Positions 38,456 to 48,369 of a stretch of 64,000 nt of DNA are shown here, piece after piece. The first letter of the stretch is position 1. Each line of letters starts with the position of its first letter. The DNA lies in the NCBI GenBank assembly GCA_023823795.1, contig CP085710.1:3684001-3748000 (forward strand), given 5' to 3'. The DNA comes from Bacillus sp. F19 (GTDB lineage: Bacteria > Bacillota > Bacilli > Bacillales > Bacillaceae). Under the pieces are notes generated by a model. That model was not told where the DNA came from, did not search any database, and was given only the letters and a program-made list of their open reading frames with translations. The translations under genes and the position numbers were made by a program.

Positions 38456-38472
38456 TTTAGTATTGTCCTTAC

Positions 38473-38509
38473 CGCCACAGGTTGAGTAGTATCTGCCTGT
38501 GGCGTTTTT
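38473..38509 (+). terminator. Leader terminator T1 of the yrzI cluster
   Basis: CGCCACAGG / CCTGTGGCG perfect 9-bp stem, 14-base loop, then TTTTT. The stem is identical to that of T2 at 38536. Confidence 0.85.
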
Positions 38510-38535
38510 ATGCTCATTTTCATATGAACGTTTCA

Positions 38536-38562
38536 CGCCACAGGTATGTCCTGTGGCGTTTT
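38536..38562 (+). terminator. Leader terminator T2 of the yrzI cluster
   Basis: CGCCACAGG / CCTGTGGCG with a five-base loop, then TTTTAC. Located 37 bp before the yrzI start. Because both stems are identical, the 3' arm of T1 can pair with the 5' arm of T2. Confidence 0.8.
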
Positions 38563-38598
38563 ACATTTTAAGGAAAATATTTAAAGGAGGTGATAGGT

Positions 38599-38739
38599 AT
38601 GACCATCCACTTATTATTTGTTACTTTAACAATTAAACGAAAGCAAAAATCAATTGATCAAGTGCAGCATGAAGAACAAGTTTACAAGTCATATGAAGCA
38701 ATGATGAACAAATGCTTTCAAATGTACAACGGCAACTAA
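38599..38739 (+). CDS. yrzI: YrzI-family small protein
   Basis: A 46-residue peptide: hydrophobic N-terminus (MTIHLLFVTLTI), basic segment KRKQK, and a helical polar tail (HEEQVYKSYEAMMN). This is the YrzI pattern. In B. subtilis yrzI is in a multi-ORF transcript whose decay is started by the ribosome-associated nuclease Rae1, and, as I recall, over-expressed YrzI is toxic. A consensus ribosome binding site, AAAGGAGGTGAT, precedes the ATG. It is followed 45 bp later by the S1025-like ORF. Confidence 0.85.
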   Translation: MTIHLLFVTLTIKRKQKSIDQVQHEEQVYKSYEAMMNKCFQMYNGN

Positions 38740-38783
38740 TCTATATTTTCACTACAACCATAAATAGAAAGGAGAGAGTTAAA

Positions 38784-38840
38784 ATGATGATTCAAATGGT
38801 TTTAAGAATGCACCTCAATGTGGAGAAGGATACTGCATAG
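38784..38840 (+). CDS. S1025-like Rae1-target ORF (17/18 residues)
   Basis: A tiny ORF with GGAGAG upstream and two adjacent ATG codons (38784, 38787). From the second, the peptide is MIQMVLRMHLNVEKDTA, 17 residues with Glu13-Lys14. In B. subtilis the S1025 ORF next to yrzI encodes a 17-residue peptide and Rae1 cuts its mRNA in frame between the Glu13 and Lys14 codons; length, position and the Glu-Lys pair agree here. I recall the published facts from memory and cannot align the peptide. Followed by a strong terminator. Confidence 0.75.
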   Translation: MMIQMVLRMHLNVEKDTA

Positions 38841-38881
38841 GCGCATCATCCATACATCCCAGCATCTATCATTTCATTTAT

Positions 38882-38928
38882 TATCAAAAAAAAGCGAAGA
38901 AACCTCACAGGTTCTTCGCTTTTTTATC
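38882..38928. terminator. Bidirectional terminator between the yrzI cluster and sigK
   Basis: AAAAAGCGAAGA-A-ACC / GGT-TCTTCGCTTTTTT, long stem with five-base loop, A-run on one side, T-run on the other. Overlaps the last codons of sigK. Confidence 0.92.
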
Positions 38929-39652
38929 TTTTGCTTTTTTGCTGGTTTTTCTTTTCTTTTTCTGCCCGGTAAAATTCATGGAACATCTTCATTAAGGCCC
39001 TTTTCTCGATTCTTGAAACATAACTCCTTGAAATCCCAAGCTCCTTCGCAATTTCCCGCTGTGTTTTCTCCTTTTGAAGATCAAGCCCGAACCTTCCGAC
39101 AATTACTTCTTTCTCCCGTTCATCAAGAATATCAATGAATTCTTTCACTTTTTCAAGCTCCATATTCAGCTGAATGGTATCAATGACATCTTCTGATTCT
39201 GACTTTAAGACATCTATCAGGCTTATCTCGTTTCCTTCCTTATCCTGTCCGATCGGATCATGCAGGGAAACATCTTTCTTTGTTTTCTTTAGTGCTCTCA
39301 GGTGCATGAGAATCTCATTTTCAATACACCTTGCAGCATAGGTGGCAAGCTTTGTTCCTTTTCCTTCCGAGTAGCTTTCAATGGCTTTTATCAGGCCGAT
39401 TGTCCCGATAGAAATAAGATCCTCTGAGTCCTCGCCGGTGTTTTCAAATTTTTTGACAATATGTGCTACAAGCCGCAGATTATGTTCAATCAGCATGTTG
39501 CGGGCATGTTCATCCCCAGTCGCCATAAGCCTGAGATACTTCTTTTCATCATTTGCTGACAAAGGCTGAGGGAAGGCATTGTTTTTGACATATGATACTA
39601 GAAAGACTAATTCCTTTAATAAGTATCCTAAAGCTGCTAAAACCCCTGACAT
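38924..39652 (-). CDS. sigK: RNA polymerase sporulation sigma factor sigma K, uninterrupted
   Basis: A 242-residue pro-sigma K, the late mother-cell sigma factor. The first 20 residues ([20 protein letters not shown]) are the hydrophobic pro-sequence removed by SpoIVFB. Region 2 contains [17 protein letters not shown] and region 4 the helix-turn-helix [23 protein letters not shown]. In some B. subtilis strains the gene is split by the skin prophage-like element; here one continuous frame is present and no skin or recombinase is nearby. GGAGGTG precedes the ATG. Confidence 0.97.
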   Translation of the reverse strand: MSGVLAALGYLLKELVFLVSYVKNNAFPQPLSANDEKKYLRLMATGDEHARNMLIEHNLRLVAHIVKKFENTGEDSEDLISIGTIGLIKAIESYSEGKGTKLATYAARCIENEILMHLRALKKTKKDVSLHDPIGQDKEGNEISLIDVLKSESEDVIDTIQLNMELEKVKEFIDILDEREKEVIVGRFGLDLQKEKTQREIAKELGISRSYVSRIEKRALMKMFHEFYRAEKEKKNQQKSKR

Positions 39653-39866
39653 TGACCCACCTCCACGTACAGAATGTAGGCTTTAGCCTATAAAACATTT
39701 GTATGTAAAACGGGGCATGTTTGTGTCTGTACTAAGAAAGATTGTACGGAATAATCCTGTATTTATTTAGTTTTAAAACGCATACATTGTGACACTTTTG
39801 AAAACCCTATTGATTCTTCCATTTATTTGATCAATAATGGATTTTAGTGATTTGGAGGTGCTTTTT

Positions 39867-40613
39867 TTGAAAAAGTATTTGTCTCTTGCCGCTTTTCTTG
39901 TGATTTTACTATTAATGAGCTGCGGAAATCGATCTGAAAGATATACGATTGTGGCCTTTGGCGACAGCAATACGCGCGGCGCCAACTGGACCATCCGCAA
40001 TTATCAGGATACAGATAAATGGGTAAATTTAATAAAATCCACTTTGCCTGTGAATAACGGGCAGGCTTTGATCCATAATGCCGGGGTTGGCGGTGAAACC
40101 ACTGAGGATGCAAGGAAACGCTTTAAGCGTGATGTGCTGAAAATGGATCCGGATTTGGTTTTCATCATGTTTGGAACAAATGATGCAGTCATTTTGCCGA
40201 ATGGGAAACCTAAAGTAGACCGTGCACGTTTTAAAGAAAATCTTCTCTATTACGTGCGAGAAGTAAGGCATGCCGGCGGCACCCCCGTCCTTATGACCTG
40301 TTTGCCGATTGTAGAAGGAAACGGCAATGACAAACTATACTACACCCGATATCCGAAGATGCTTTATGCTCATACTGATGGAGCCAGGAACTGGCATAAC
40401 TCATATAACGATATTACCCGCGAAGTCGCATATAAAAATGATGTCACTCTAATAGATAATTGGACAAATATGGTGAAATTTGCCGGCGGAGATTCGGATG
40501 AAGCTTTATTAAAATCAGGAATCATCGATCCATCAGGCAATCATATGACGCCACAGGGAGCAGAACTAATTTATTTATCCATCCTTGAAAGCAAAGTGCT
40601 CAATTCTAAGTAA
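39867..40613 (+). CDS. yqeF: GDSL-family lipoprotein esterase (YqeF-like)
   Basis: A 248-residue secreted SGNH hydrolase. Signal peptide with lipobox LLMSC (Cys about residue 19) predicts a membrane-anchored lipoprotein. Block I AFGDSNTRG with the nucleophile Ser, GGETTED (block II), FGTNDA (block III) and DPSGNHMTPQG (block V, catalytic Asp and His) are all present. Start is TTG at 39867 after GGAGGTG; an ATG ten codons upstream has no ribosome binding site. B. subtilis YqeF is the likely counterpart; substrate unknown. Confidence 0.85.
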   Translation: MKKYLSLAAFLVILLLMSCGNRSERYTIVAFGDSNTRGANWTIRNYQDTDKWVNLIKSTLPVNNGQALIHNAGVGGETTEDARKRFKRDVLKMDPDLVFIMFGTNDAVILPNGKPKVDRARFKENLLYYVREVRHAGGTPVLMTCLPIVEGNGNDKLYYTRYPKMLYAHTDGARNWHNSYNDITREVAYKNDVTLIDNWTNMVKFAGGDSDEALLKSGIIDPSGNHMTPQGAELIYLSILESKVLNSK

Positions 40614-40652
40614 AAGAACCCATCCTAAGGCTGGAATGGGTTCTTCTTTTTA
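40613..40652 (+). terminator. Terminator after the GDSL gene
   Basis: AGAACCCAT / ATGGGTTCT hairpin followed by TCTTTTT. Confidence 0.85.
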
Positions 40653-40689
40653 TATAAAATTACAGACAGAAAGCCTGCATGTTCCTTCT

Positions 40690-40929
40690 TTAAGCATCTT
40701 CCTGCTCATCTAATCGCTTCTTATATGTGATGGATCGTTTAAAACAGAAAAAGGCTGTTGCCAAGAAGACTGAAGTCGTCCCCATCATCACATATTCTTT
40801 TATAGCGCTGGGTTCTTGGCCCTGTGCGGGAATCAGCATGCCTATATATAAAAAGACACTGACTGCAAGCAGCACAAATGCGTATCTCTTGTAATCTGTC
40901 ATTAGGTGCCGGACATGTTTTTTATTCAC
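40690..40929 (-). CDS. yrhC: YrhC-family membrane protein
   Basis: A 79-residue protein with two hydrophobic helices (about 18-36 and 46-66) and charged ends. YrhC is the last gene of the mtnN-mccA-mccB operon in B. subtilis, function unknown. I place the start at GTG 40929 because GGCAGGTGAT is seven bases upstream and the resulting length matches the 76 residues of B. subtilis YrhC; a longer ATG-started frame of 95 codons exists. Confidence 0.8.
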   Translation of the reverse strand: MNKKHVRHLMTDYKRYAFVLLAVSVFLYIGMLIPAQGQEPSAIKEYVMMGTTSVFLATAFFCFKRSITYKKRLDEQEDA

Positions 40930-41019
40930 TTTATTATCACCTGCCATAAATGTGTCTCTAATAAAACGATAACACATAACAGCGGTGATTTATGCATGTA
41001 AATTCCGGCAAAAGAGGAA

Positions 41020-43078
<2,059 letters not shown>

Positions 43079-43120
43079 TTTATTCACTCCCAAGAATTAA
43101 AAAGAGGCTCACCCCGTCTA

Positions 43121-43819
43121 TTAGCTTTTTAAAGCACTCACAATACTTAAAACAAACTGTGCAGAGTTCTTCGCAGCTGTATCTAAATACTGCTCAAATG
43201 AAACATCTGATTCTTTGCCGGCAATATCAGATAATGATCTGATAATGACAAATGGTACACCAAATTGATGCGATACTTGAGCAATAGCTGCTGCTTCCAT
43301 TTCTACTGCATAAAGGCTGTCAAATTTAGTGCGGATATATGCCACTTTTTCCGGATCATTCATAAATGAGTCACCCGTTGCAATCAGTCCTTTTACAACT
43401 TGAATGCCAGTTTGCCCTTCTGCTTGTTGGGCTGCAATTTCAACAAGCTTTGGATCCGGCAAAAAGGCTGGCGGCATTCCCGGCACCTGCCCGTATTCAT
43501 AATTGAATGCTGTAACATCAACATCATGGTGTCTCACTTCAGATGAAATGACTACATCCCCTACATTCAATGATTGATGAAAACCGCCTGCTGATCCTGT
43601 ATTGATTACATAATCCGGCTTATATCGGTCAAGTAAAAGGGCTGTGCTCACTGCGGCGTTTACCTTCCCAATCCCTGATTTTAATAAAATCACATCAATT
43701 CCTTTGTATGTTCCTGTTGTAAATTCACTGCCTGCAATTGTTTCTGAAGAAGGATTTTCAAGCTGTTCTCTTAATATAGATACTTCCTCTTCCATTGCTC
43801 CGATAATTGCTGCTTTCAT
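43121..43819 (-). CDS. mtnN: 5'-methylthioadenosine/S-adenosylhomocysteine nucleosidase
   Basis: A 232-residue nucleoside phosphorylase-fold enzyme releasing adenine from MTA and SAH. Conserved IGAMEEEV at the N-terminus, [19 protein letters not shown] (catalytic Glu) and RSLSDIAG (catalytic Asp) are present. Located between yrrT and mccA. The start at 43819 is ATG, with GGAAAGGAT upstream. Confidence 0.97.
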   Translation of the reverse strand: MKAAIIGAMEEEVSILREQLENPSSETIAGSEFTTGTYKGIDVILLKSGIGKVNAAVSTALLLDRYKPDYVINTGSAGGFHQSLNVGDVVISSEVRHHDVDVTAFNYEYGQVPGMPPAFLPDPKLVEIAAQQAEGQTGIQVVKGLIATGDSFMNDPEKVAYIRTKFDSLYAVEMEAAAIAQVSHQFGVPFVIIRSLSDIAGKESDVSFEQYLDTAAKNSAQFVLSIVSALKS

Positions 43820-43849
43820 TATTTAGTCAAATCCTTTCCAAAAGGCGAA

Positions 43850-44491
43850 TTATTGTTTCACTGCTTCCATTAACCAGACAAATTCATTCATTTGTGTAAA
43901 GGTAACTTCAAAAGAGTTGCTTTCAAAAATACGGCGCATGACAGAATGTGTTGTGTAATATTCTGTTTCAAGATCATTTGCCAGGTTTAAGAAATGCTGC
44001 TTTTTCGATTTTTCGATCATGGCTTGATACGCCTTCTGATCGGTAAAAACAGTATCAGCAAAAACTATTTTACCACCTTTTCCAAGAAGACTGCTATAAA
44101 TTCGGACAGCTTTCTCCTTTTCTTCATCTGTTAGATGATGAAAAGCATATGTGCTCACAATCGTTTCAATCTGTTCCTCAGGAACTGGAAATGCCAAAAA
44201 ATCTCCGTCGCTGATGTGCACCGCGCTGCCAAGCTTTTCTGCCGCCTTTTCACGCATTGTTTTCGATGGTTCAATTCCATATACTTTTTTCCCTGTATTC
44301 AAAAGCTCATTCGTTAAATTCCCGGTACCTACACCAAATTCAAGAACCGTTTTCCCAGATAGCTGTGTGACAGCTTTAAGAATTTGATCATAGCCTGCAA
44401 AAACTTCTTTGTATTCTTCATCATGTCCACCGACAGTTGAATCATACGAATGTGCCCAATCCTCAAATAACTCTACAAATTCTCTGCCCAT
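43850..44491 (-). CDS. yrrT: Putative SAM-dependent methyltransferase YrrT
   Basis: A 213-residue class I methyltransferase; SAM motif [16 protein letters not shown] at about 48 and IYGIEPS-type acidic loop ([10 protein letters not shown]). First gene of the operon yrrT-mtnN-mccA-mccB-yrhC. Its reaction is unknown; a role in generating or recycling SAH is inferred from context. GGAG lies 10 bases before the ATG. Confidence 0.9.
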   Translation of the reverse strand: MGREFVELFEDWAHSYDSTVGGHDEEYKEVFAGYDQILKAVTQLSGKTVLEFGVGTGNLTNELLNTGKKVYGIEPSKTMREKAAEKLGSAVHISDGDFLAFPVPEEQIETIVSTYAFHHLTDEEKEKAVRIYSSLLGKGGKIVFADTVFTDQKAYQAMIEKSKKQHFLNLANDLETEYYTTHSVMRRIFESNSFEVTFTQMNEFVWLMEAVKQ

Positions 44492-44527
44492 TTATGCCAC
44501 GCTCCATTATATGCTGTAAATTTAATA

Positions 44528-44550
44528 ATTCATATCTGTATACTATGAAT
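44528..44550. promoter_or_regulatory. Inverted repeat upstream of yrrT, possible operator
   Basis: ATTCATA-N9-TATGAAT, centred about 48 bp before the yrrT start. The B. subtilis operon is repressed by the cysteine regulator CymR; I cannot confirm that this is a CymR site. Confidence 0.35.
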
Positions 44551-44662
44551 TAAAAATTGAACTGTTCTTAATTTACCATAATTCCTTTCATTTAGGCAAT
44601 GAAAAGACTTTCCATCGGTTATTTTGGTAAAATAATAGGGCATGAGAATGGAGGATTGCTTA

Positions 44663-44863
44663 ATGTTTAAATTAGAGTTTATAAAAGATAAAGTGGAATT
44701 TTTTGAGGCAGAGAAAATCACAGATTTGGAAAGAAAGATCAATGAGCAAATCGAGGTAAATAAAGCCATTTTGCTTGAGCTTCATTCTGTTGCTCATCAA
44801 ATGCATGTGACAGAGGAAGGCAGAAGGTTTTATAGTGCTGCTGTGCATTTTAAAGCTAAATAA
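44663..44863 (+). CDS. yrzA: YrzA-family protein (DUF2536)
   Basis: A 66-residue small protein, MFKLEFIKDKVEFFEAEKIT at the N-terminus, of the YrzA family, divergent from yrrT as in B. subtilis. No known function; predicted soluble and helical. ATG 44663 has GGAGG with eight-base spacing; the longer frame starting seven codons upstream has no ribosome binding site. Confidence 0.88.
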   Translation: MFKLEFIKDKVEFFEAEKITDLERKINEQIEVNKAILLELHSVAHQMHVTEEGRRFYSAAVHFKAK

Positions 44864-44871
44864 ATGAGAAT

Positions 44872-44990
44872 AATGCAAGCGCCCGTTTAGCTCAAGGCAG
44901 GGAAGATAAAAATCCGGCAGGAAAGTCCGGTTTTGACTTTATTGCCGGATTTGTTTTGGCTGAGGAGCTGGATGACGGAACTAGACATTT
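44872..44990. repeat. Dispersed intergenic repeat, copy after yrzA
   Basis: Full-length copy: AATGCAAGCGCCCGTTTAGC, then AATCCGGCA-GGAAAGTCCGG, TTTTGACTTTATTGCCGGATT, GGCTGAGGAGCTGG and GGAACTAGACAT. ATCCGGCA and TGCCGGAT can pair around the inner element. Confidence 0.8.
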
Positions 44991-44995
44991 AAGCA

Positions 44996-45038
44996 CAAAA
45001 AAAGGTGAGACCCGGATAAACCGGGTCTCACCTTTTTA
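44996..45038. terminator. Terminator between yrrS and yrzA
   Basis: AAAAAGGTGAGACCCGG ATAAA CCGGGTCTCACCTTTTT, a 17-bp perfect stem, bidirectional; ends the pbpI-yrrS unit. Confidence 0.95.
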
Positions 45039-45040
45039 CA

Positions 45041-45730
45041 TTACCTTGTTTCTGTTTGCTTTAATTTTTCCACCTTAACAGGCTTCCAGCCCTCATTTTC
45101 CACCCAGGTAATTTCTACTTTGAAGTTCTGCGTTTTGTCCTTGGATGAAATGGTTCCTTTGGCATCATTAGGACTTCCGTTATTGCCGATAAACCAGATT
45201 GTCATATCTGATTCGCTTAAGCCGGTTGCATAGCTCATCGCTTTAATCATTTCCGCCCAGTCCTGTGAATTCTTGTCATACTGAGCTGCATGAGGTCCAG
45301 TTTGTGAAGTGCCTACTGGTTTCCAGCCCGGATTTTCTATAATCTGGTCAACATTGGAATTCGGATCTCCTTCTGTGATCACTTCTTCCCCTGCTTCTGA
45401 TTCTTCTGGCTGTTCTTTTGCATTCTCTTCTTCTTCAGCAGCATCCTCTTCTTCGCTGCTGTCTTGATCTGATTCAGCGTCTTCTTTCGCTGTTTGTTCT
45501 TTATCTTTTTCTTCTTTATTTTTTTCGTTTTCGATTTGATTTGAACCCGTTTCTTCTTCCGTATTTTTTGACGCCTGTTCACTGTCATCTCCGCCAAACA
45601 TCAGCTGCGATCCAATAACAAGAATAAGGATGACGACAATGCCAATTAAAACGTTCAGGACAACATTTGCTTTTCGGCGCTTATCACGATTTTCAAAACG
45701 TGATCCTTTACTTAGTTTGCTCAAGTGCAT
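45041..45730 (-). CDS. yrrS: YrrS-family membrane-anchored protein (DUF1510)
   Basis: A 229-residue protein with a basic cytoplasmic N-terminus (FENRDKRRKANV), one membrane helix (about 24-46), a very acidic, low-complexity linker (about 48-125) rich in Glu/Asp/Lys, and a globular extracytoplasmic DUF1510 domain (about 130-229). In B. subtilis yrrS follows pbpI and is co-transcribed with it during sporulation. AAGGAGTG precedes the ATG. Function unknown; a link to spore wall synthesis is inferred. Confidence 0.9.
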   Translation of the reverse strand: MHLSKLSKGSRFENRDKRRKANVVLNVLIGIVVILILVIGSQLMFGGDDSEQASKNTEEETGSNQIENEKNKEEKDKEQTAKEDAESDQDSSEEEDAAEEEENAKEQPEESEAGEEVITEGDPNSNVDQIIENPGWKPVGTSQTGPHAAQYDKNSQDWAEMIKAMSYATGLSESDMTIWFIGNNGSPNDAKGTISSKDKTQNFKVEITWVENEGWKPVKVEKLKQTETR

Positions 45731-45784
45731 TACACTCCTTTATCCCTCTAACATTCTGTTTTATTCTATCATTAGAATGAATTT

Positions 45785-47527
45785 CTATCTAGTAAAAGCA
45801 TTTTCTAGCCGGGCCAATTCATTTGCCATGTCATAAAAAATACTATTTGCCGAAGATTGCGCACTATGTGTATCAAGCTCTACTACAACCATGGCATATT
45901 TAGGCTGATGTGAAGGAAAAAATCCTGCAAACCATTTATGTACTGTACCTTTTCCTGTTTCTGCAGTCCCTGATTTTCCTGATACCTCAAATGGCAAACT
46001 TTGAAATCTTCTGCCGGTCCCTTCTTGATCCGTTACGACTAATCGAAGCAGGTGCTGAAGCTTTGCAGCTGTAAAAGGTGAAATATTGTCGCTTTCCGGT
46101 TCTTCATCCGGAAACTTAAACATGGTAGTGCCATTTTTATATAAGATACTATCTGCAATTTTCACCTGTTTTTTTTCGCCGCCCCGAGCGATTGCAGTCA
46201 TCATGTTTGCCACTGACAGCGGTGTGACCCGGACATTTTTTTGTCCGATTGCTGTTTGAGCAATTGCCCGTTCTGCAGTTTTGTCCGTCTTATCTCCCCA
46301 TAAATGCGGATTTTTCTCTTCAGGAAATTGCTTAAAATCTTCATAATGATACACCGGGCCGCTCCAGCCGGCTTTTTCGGTTAATCCCAGCTTTTTGGCA
46401 TATTCATCTATTGTGTCTGGGTCTTTTTCCATTAACTCGTTAGCAATTGATGTAAATGTATAGTTGCAGCTTTCCGCAAAACTTCTTTCTAAGTTTAAGC
46501 TGCCTTTATCGTTTTCTTCATCAGGTTCACCGTACATATTCAGACTGCAGTCATATATTCTGTTCTTATCAATTCCATTTTCAATCCCAGCTGCAGCAAT
46601 GACTGTTTTAAACACTGAACCGGGTGCAATTGGAGTGAGCATCAGATTCGCATAGGTTTCATGCTCAGATCGGTTCATTTCGGGTTTGCTGACCATGGCA
46701 AGTACTTCGCTTGTCTCTACATCAAGCAGCACGATGCCCCCTTTTTTCACGTTATACCGGTTCATAACATCATTCGCCATATCCTGCATAGAGCTGTCTA
46801 TCGTTGTTTTAACGCTTACAGGATAAAAGGGATTGGCATCAGCAATATATTTAACATTAATGCCGAACAGCGGATTTCCGTCCCCGTCAACGTGGTACAA
46901 TAGTTTCGTTTCGGCATCCGGAAGCAGAAATTCATCAAATGCCTTTTCGAGTCCTGTAATCCCAATCTGAGTTTTCGAAGATAAATTTTTCTTGTCTGGA
47001 TATTTTTCTCTAAGTACTTCAGCATTTTCCCCTGTTATACCGATAAAATGATCAGCTGCCTGTCCTCTCTTTTTTGTTTGCTGGTAAATGGCAAATACAC
47101 CTGGGATCTCCAAATCATTGATTTCTTTTATGGCGGATTCATTCAGCTCGAACCCTTCTTTTGATCCTAAGAGCAGCGGTTTATCGGCTTCTTCTAATAA
47201 TCTCTCCAATTTGAAACCTGGCACATTGACAATTGCTGATAGTTGACTGATTGGCCAGTCAATCTTATTCAGAAACGGAAACAATACAAGCTTGGCCTCC
47301 TGATCGTGTCCAAGAGGGCTTCCATTTCTGTCTACAAAACGACCTCGTCCATCATCAATCATGACTTCCTGTGTCCGCTGACTGACGCTTTCCTCAATCA
47401 AATTTATGTTTCTGTCTGTAAAAGATTCTGTGTGAATCATCTGGATATCTGCAAGTCTCAAAATTAACGCAAGCATGGATAAAAAAATGCCAATCGCAAT
47501 GAATTTCATTCTTTTTCTTGTTTTCAT
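45785..47527 (-). CDS. pbpI: Class B penicillin-binding protein PbpI (PBP4b)
   Basis: A 580-residue transpeptidase. One N-terminal membrane helix (about 8-26), a PBP dimerisation domain (about 55-225) and a transpeptidase domain with SxxK in APGSVFKTVIAA, SxN in SCNYTF and KTG-type KSGTAETG. PBP4b in B. subtilis is described as mother-cell specific in sporulation. The ribosome binding site GAGGTG, seven bases before the ATG, is part of the terminator hairpin that ends the preceding greA transcript (see findings). Confidence 0.94.
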   Translation of the reverse strand: MKTRKRMKFIAIGIFLSMLALILRLADIQMIHTESFTDRNINLIEESVSQRTQEVMIDDGRGRFVDRNGSPLGHDQEAKLVLFPFLNKIDWPISQLSAIVNVPGFKLERLLEEADKPLLLGSKEGFELNESAIKEINDLEIPGVFAIYQQTKKRGQAADHFIGITGENAEVLREKYPDKKNLSSKTQIGITGLEKAFDEFLLPDAETKLLYHVDGDGNPLFGINVKYIADANPFYPVSVKTTIDSSMQDMANDVMNRYNVKKGGIVLLDVETSEVLAMVSKPEMNRSEHETYANLMLTPIAPGSVFKTVIAAAGIENGIDKNRIYDCSLNMYGEPDEENDKGSLNLERSFAESCNYTFTSIANELMEKDPDTIDEYAKKLGLTEKAGWSGPVYHYEDFKQFPEEKNPHLWGDKTDKTAERAIAQTAIGQKNVRVTPLSVANMMTAIARGGEKKQVKIADSILYKNGTTMFKFPDEEPESDNISPFTAAKLQHLLRLVVTDQEGTGRRFQSLPFEVSGKSGTAETGKGTVHKWFAGFFPSHQPKYAMVVVELDTHSAQSSANSIFYDMANELARLENAFTR

Positions 47528-47574
47528 AGAAAAACACCTCGTCAGTAATTAGTGTCGACGAGGTGTTTTTTTAT
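47528..47574 (-). terminator. Terminator after greA, overlapping the pbpI ribosome binding site
   Basis: Minus strand AACACCTCGTC / GACGAGGTGTT, 11-bp stem, 13-base loop, followed by TTTCT and the pbpI ATG. The 3' arm contains the GAGGTG Shine-Dalgarno of pbpI. Confidence 0.9.
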
Positions 47575-47579
47575 TAAAC
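47550..47579 (-). promoter_or_regulatory. Candidate forespore-type (sigma F/G-like) promoter nested in the greA terminator
   Basis: Minus strand GTTTA, 15 bases, GTCGACACTA. This fits the sigma F pattern GYWTA / GGNRANAHTR at all but one position. Transcription from it would exclude the 5' arm of the terminator and free the pbpI ribosome binding site. It conflicts with mother-cell expression of B. subtilis pbpI, so it is tentative. Confidence 0.35.
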
Positions 47580-47584
47580 CTATA

Positions 47585-48058
47585 TTATTTCACGTTTGTA
47601 ATTTTTACATGCATTTCTCCGCCAGGAGTCTGCACATTGACTTCATCTCCAACTTGACGGCCCATCAGGCTCTTTGCAATCGGAGAATCATTTGAGATTT
47701 TGCCTTCAAATGGATCTGCTTCAGCGCTTCCTACGATTGTATATGTTTCTTCATCGCCATTTGGAAGTTCAACAAATGAAATTGTTTTGCCAAGTGTGAC
47801 AACATTTGTATCGGCATCTTCCACGATGATCTTCGCATTGCGGATCATGTTCTCAAGCGTAGTCACTCGTCCTTCAACAAAAGCCTGCTCTTCTTTCGCT
47901 GAATCATACTCAGAGTTTTCTGAAAGATCCCCGAAGCTGCGGGCAATCTTGATTCTTTCGACTACTTCTTTACGCTTAACGGATTTTAAATATTCCAATT
48001 CCTGCTCAAGCTTTTCTTTACCTTCAGTTGTCATAGGAAATACTTTTTCTTGTGCCAT
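47585..48058 (-). CDS. greA: Transcription elongation factor GreA
   Basis: A 157-residue GreA: rescues backtracked RNA polymerase by stimulating transcript cleavage. N-terminal antiparallel coiled coil (about 1-78) carries the tip acidic residues in [16 protein letters not shown]; the C-terminal globular domain binds polymerase. ATG 48058 ([10 protein letters not shown]) has AAGGAGTGAG and gives the same length as B. subtilis GreA. Confidence 0.97.
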   Translation of the reverse strand: MAQEKVFPMTTEGKEKLEQELEYLKSVKRKEVVERIKIARSFGDLSENSEYDSAKEEQAFVEGRVTTLENMIRNAKIIVEDADTNVVTLGKTISFVELPNGDEETYTIVGSAEADPFEGKISNDSPIAKSLMGRQVGDEVNVQTPGGEMHVKITNVK

Positions 48059-48109
48059 GATCTCACTCCTTCTAGTATAACTGTCCCCCAAAAAAATTTG
48101 GTATGTAAA

Positions 48110-48310
48110 AATGCACTGTGATTATGGGGAGGGCCAAAACTTTCAGCCCTCACACTGCAATATGCATATGCTGAACTTTTCAGGTGATCTTGTGAGGAAT
48201 AGCCTTAAATGTAGCTTAAAAGCAAGCCTGCGGCTTGCTTTCCTCATAGAGCATACAATGCTCAAGTTTACTTTAAATGAGAATTTTTACTCAGTCAATG
48301 ATGAACCCTG
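48110..48310. other. Structured greA-udk intergenic region
   Basis: This 310-bp gap has no convincing gene. It holds four inverted repeats: GAGGGC/GCCCTC (48129-48151), AAGCAAGCC-TGC-GGCTTGCTT (48220-48240, probably the udk terminator on the minus strand), GAGCAT-ACA-ATGCTC (48249-48263), and TGAGGAA/TTCCTCA flanking the 48220 hairpin (48194-48200 with 48240-48246). Confidence 0.5.
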
Positions 48311-48369
48311 AGAAACTTTAACAGCCTATACATAATATGGTCACAGTAATCTTTATCTATGCTATGTTA

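Noticed and set aside
38362-38460. Alternative 32-codon ORF overlapping the yrzI leader ORF
   Set aside because: No Shine-Dalgarno before its ATG, while the 23-codon ORF in another frame has GGGAGG at good spacing.
38924-39652. Skin-type element splitting sigK
   Set aside because: The sigK frame is continuous over 242 codons, and no site-specific recombinase or prophage genes are present.
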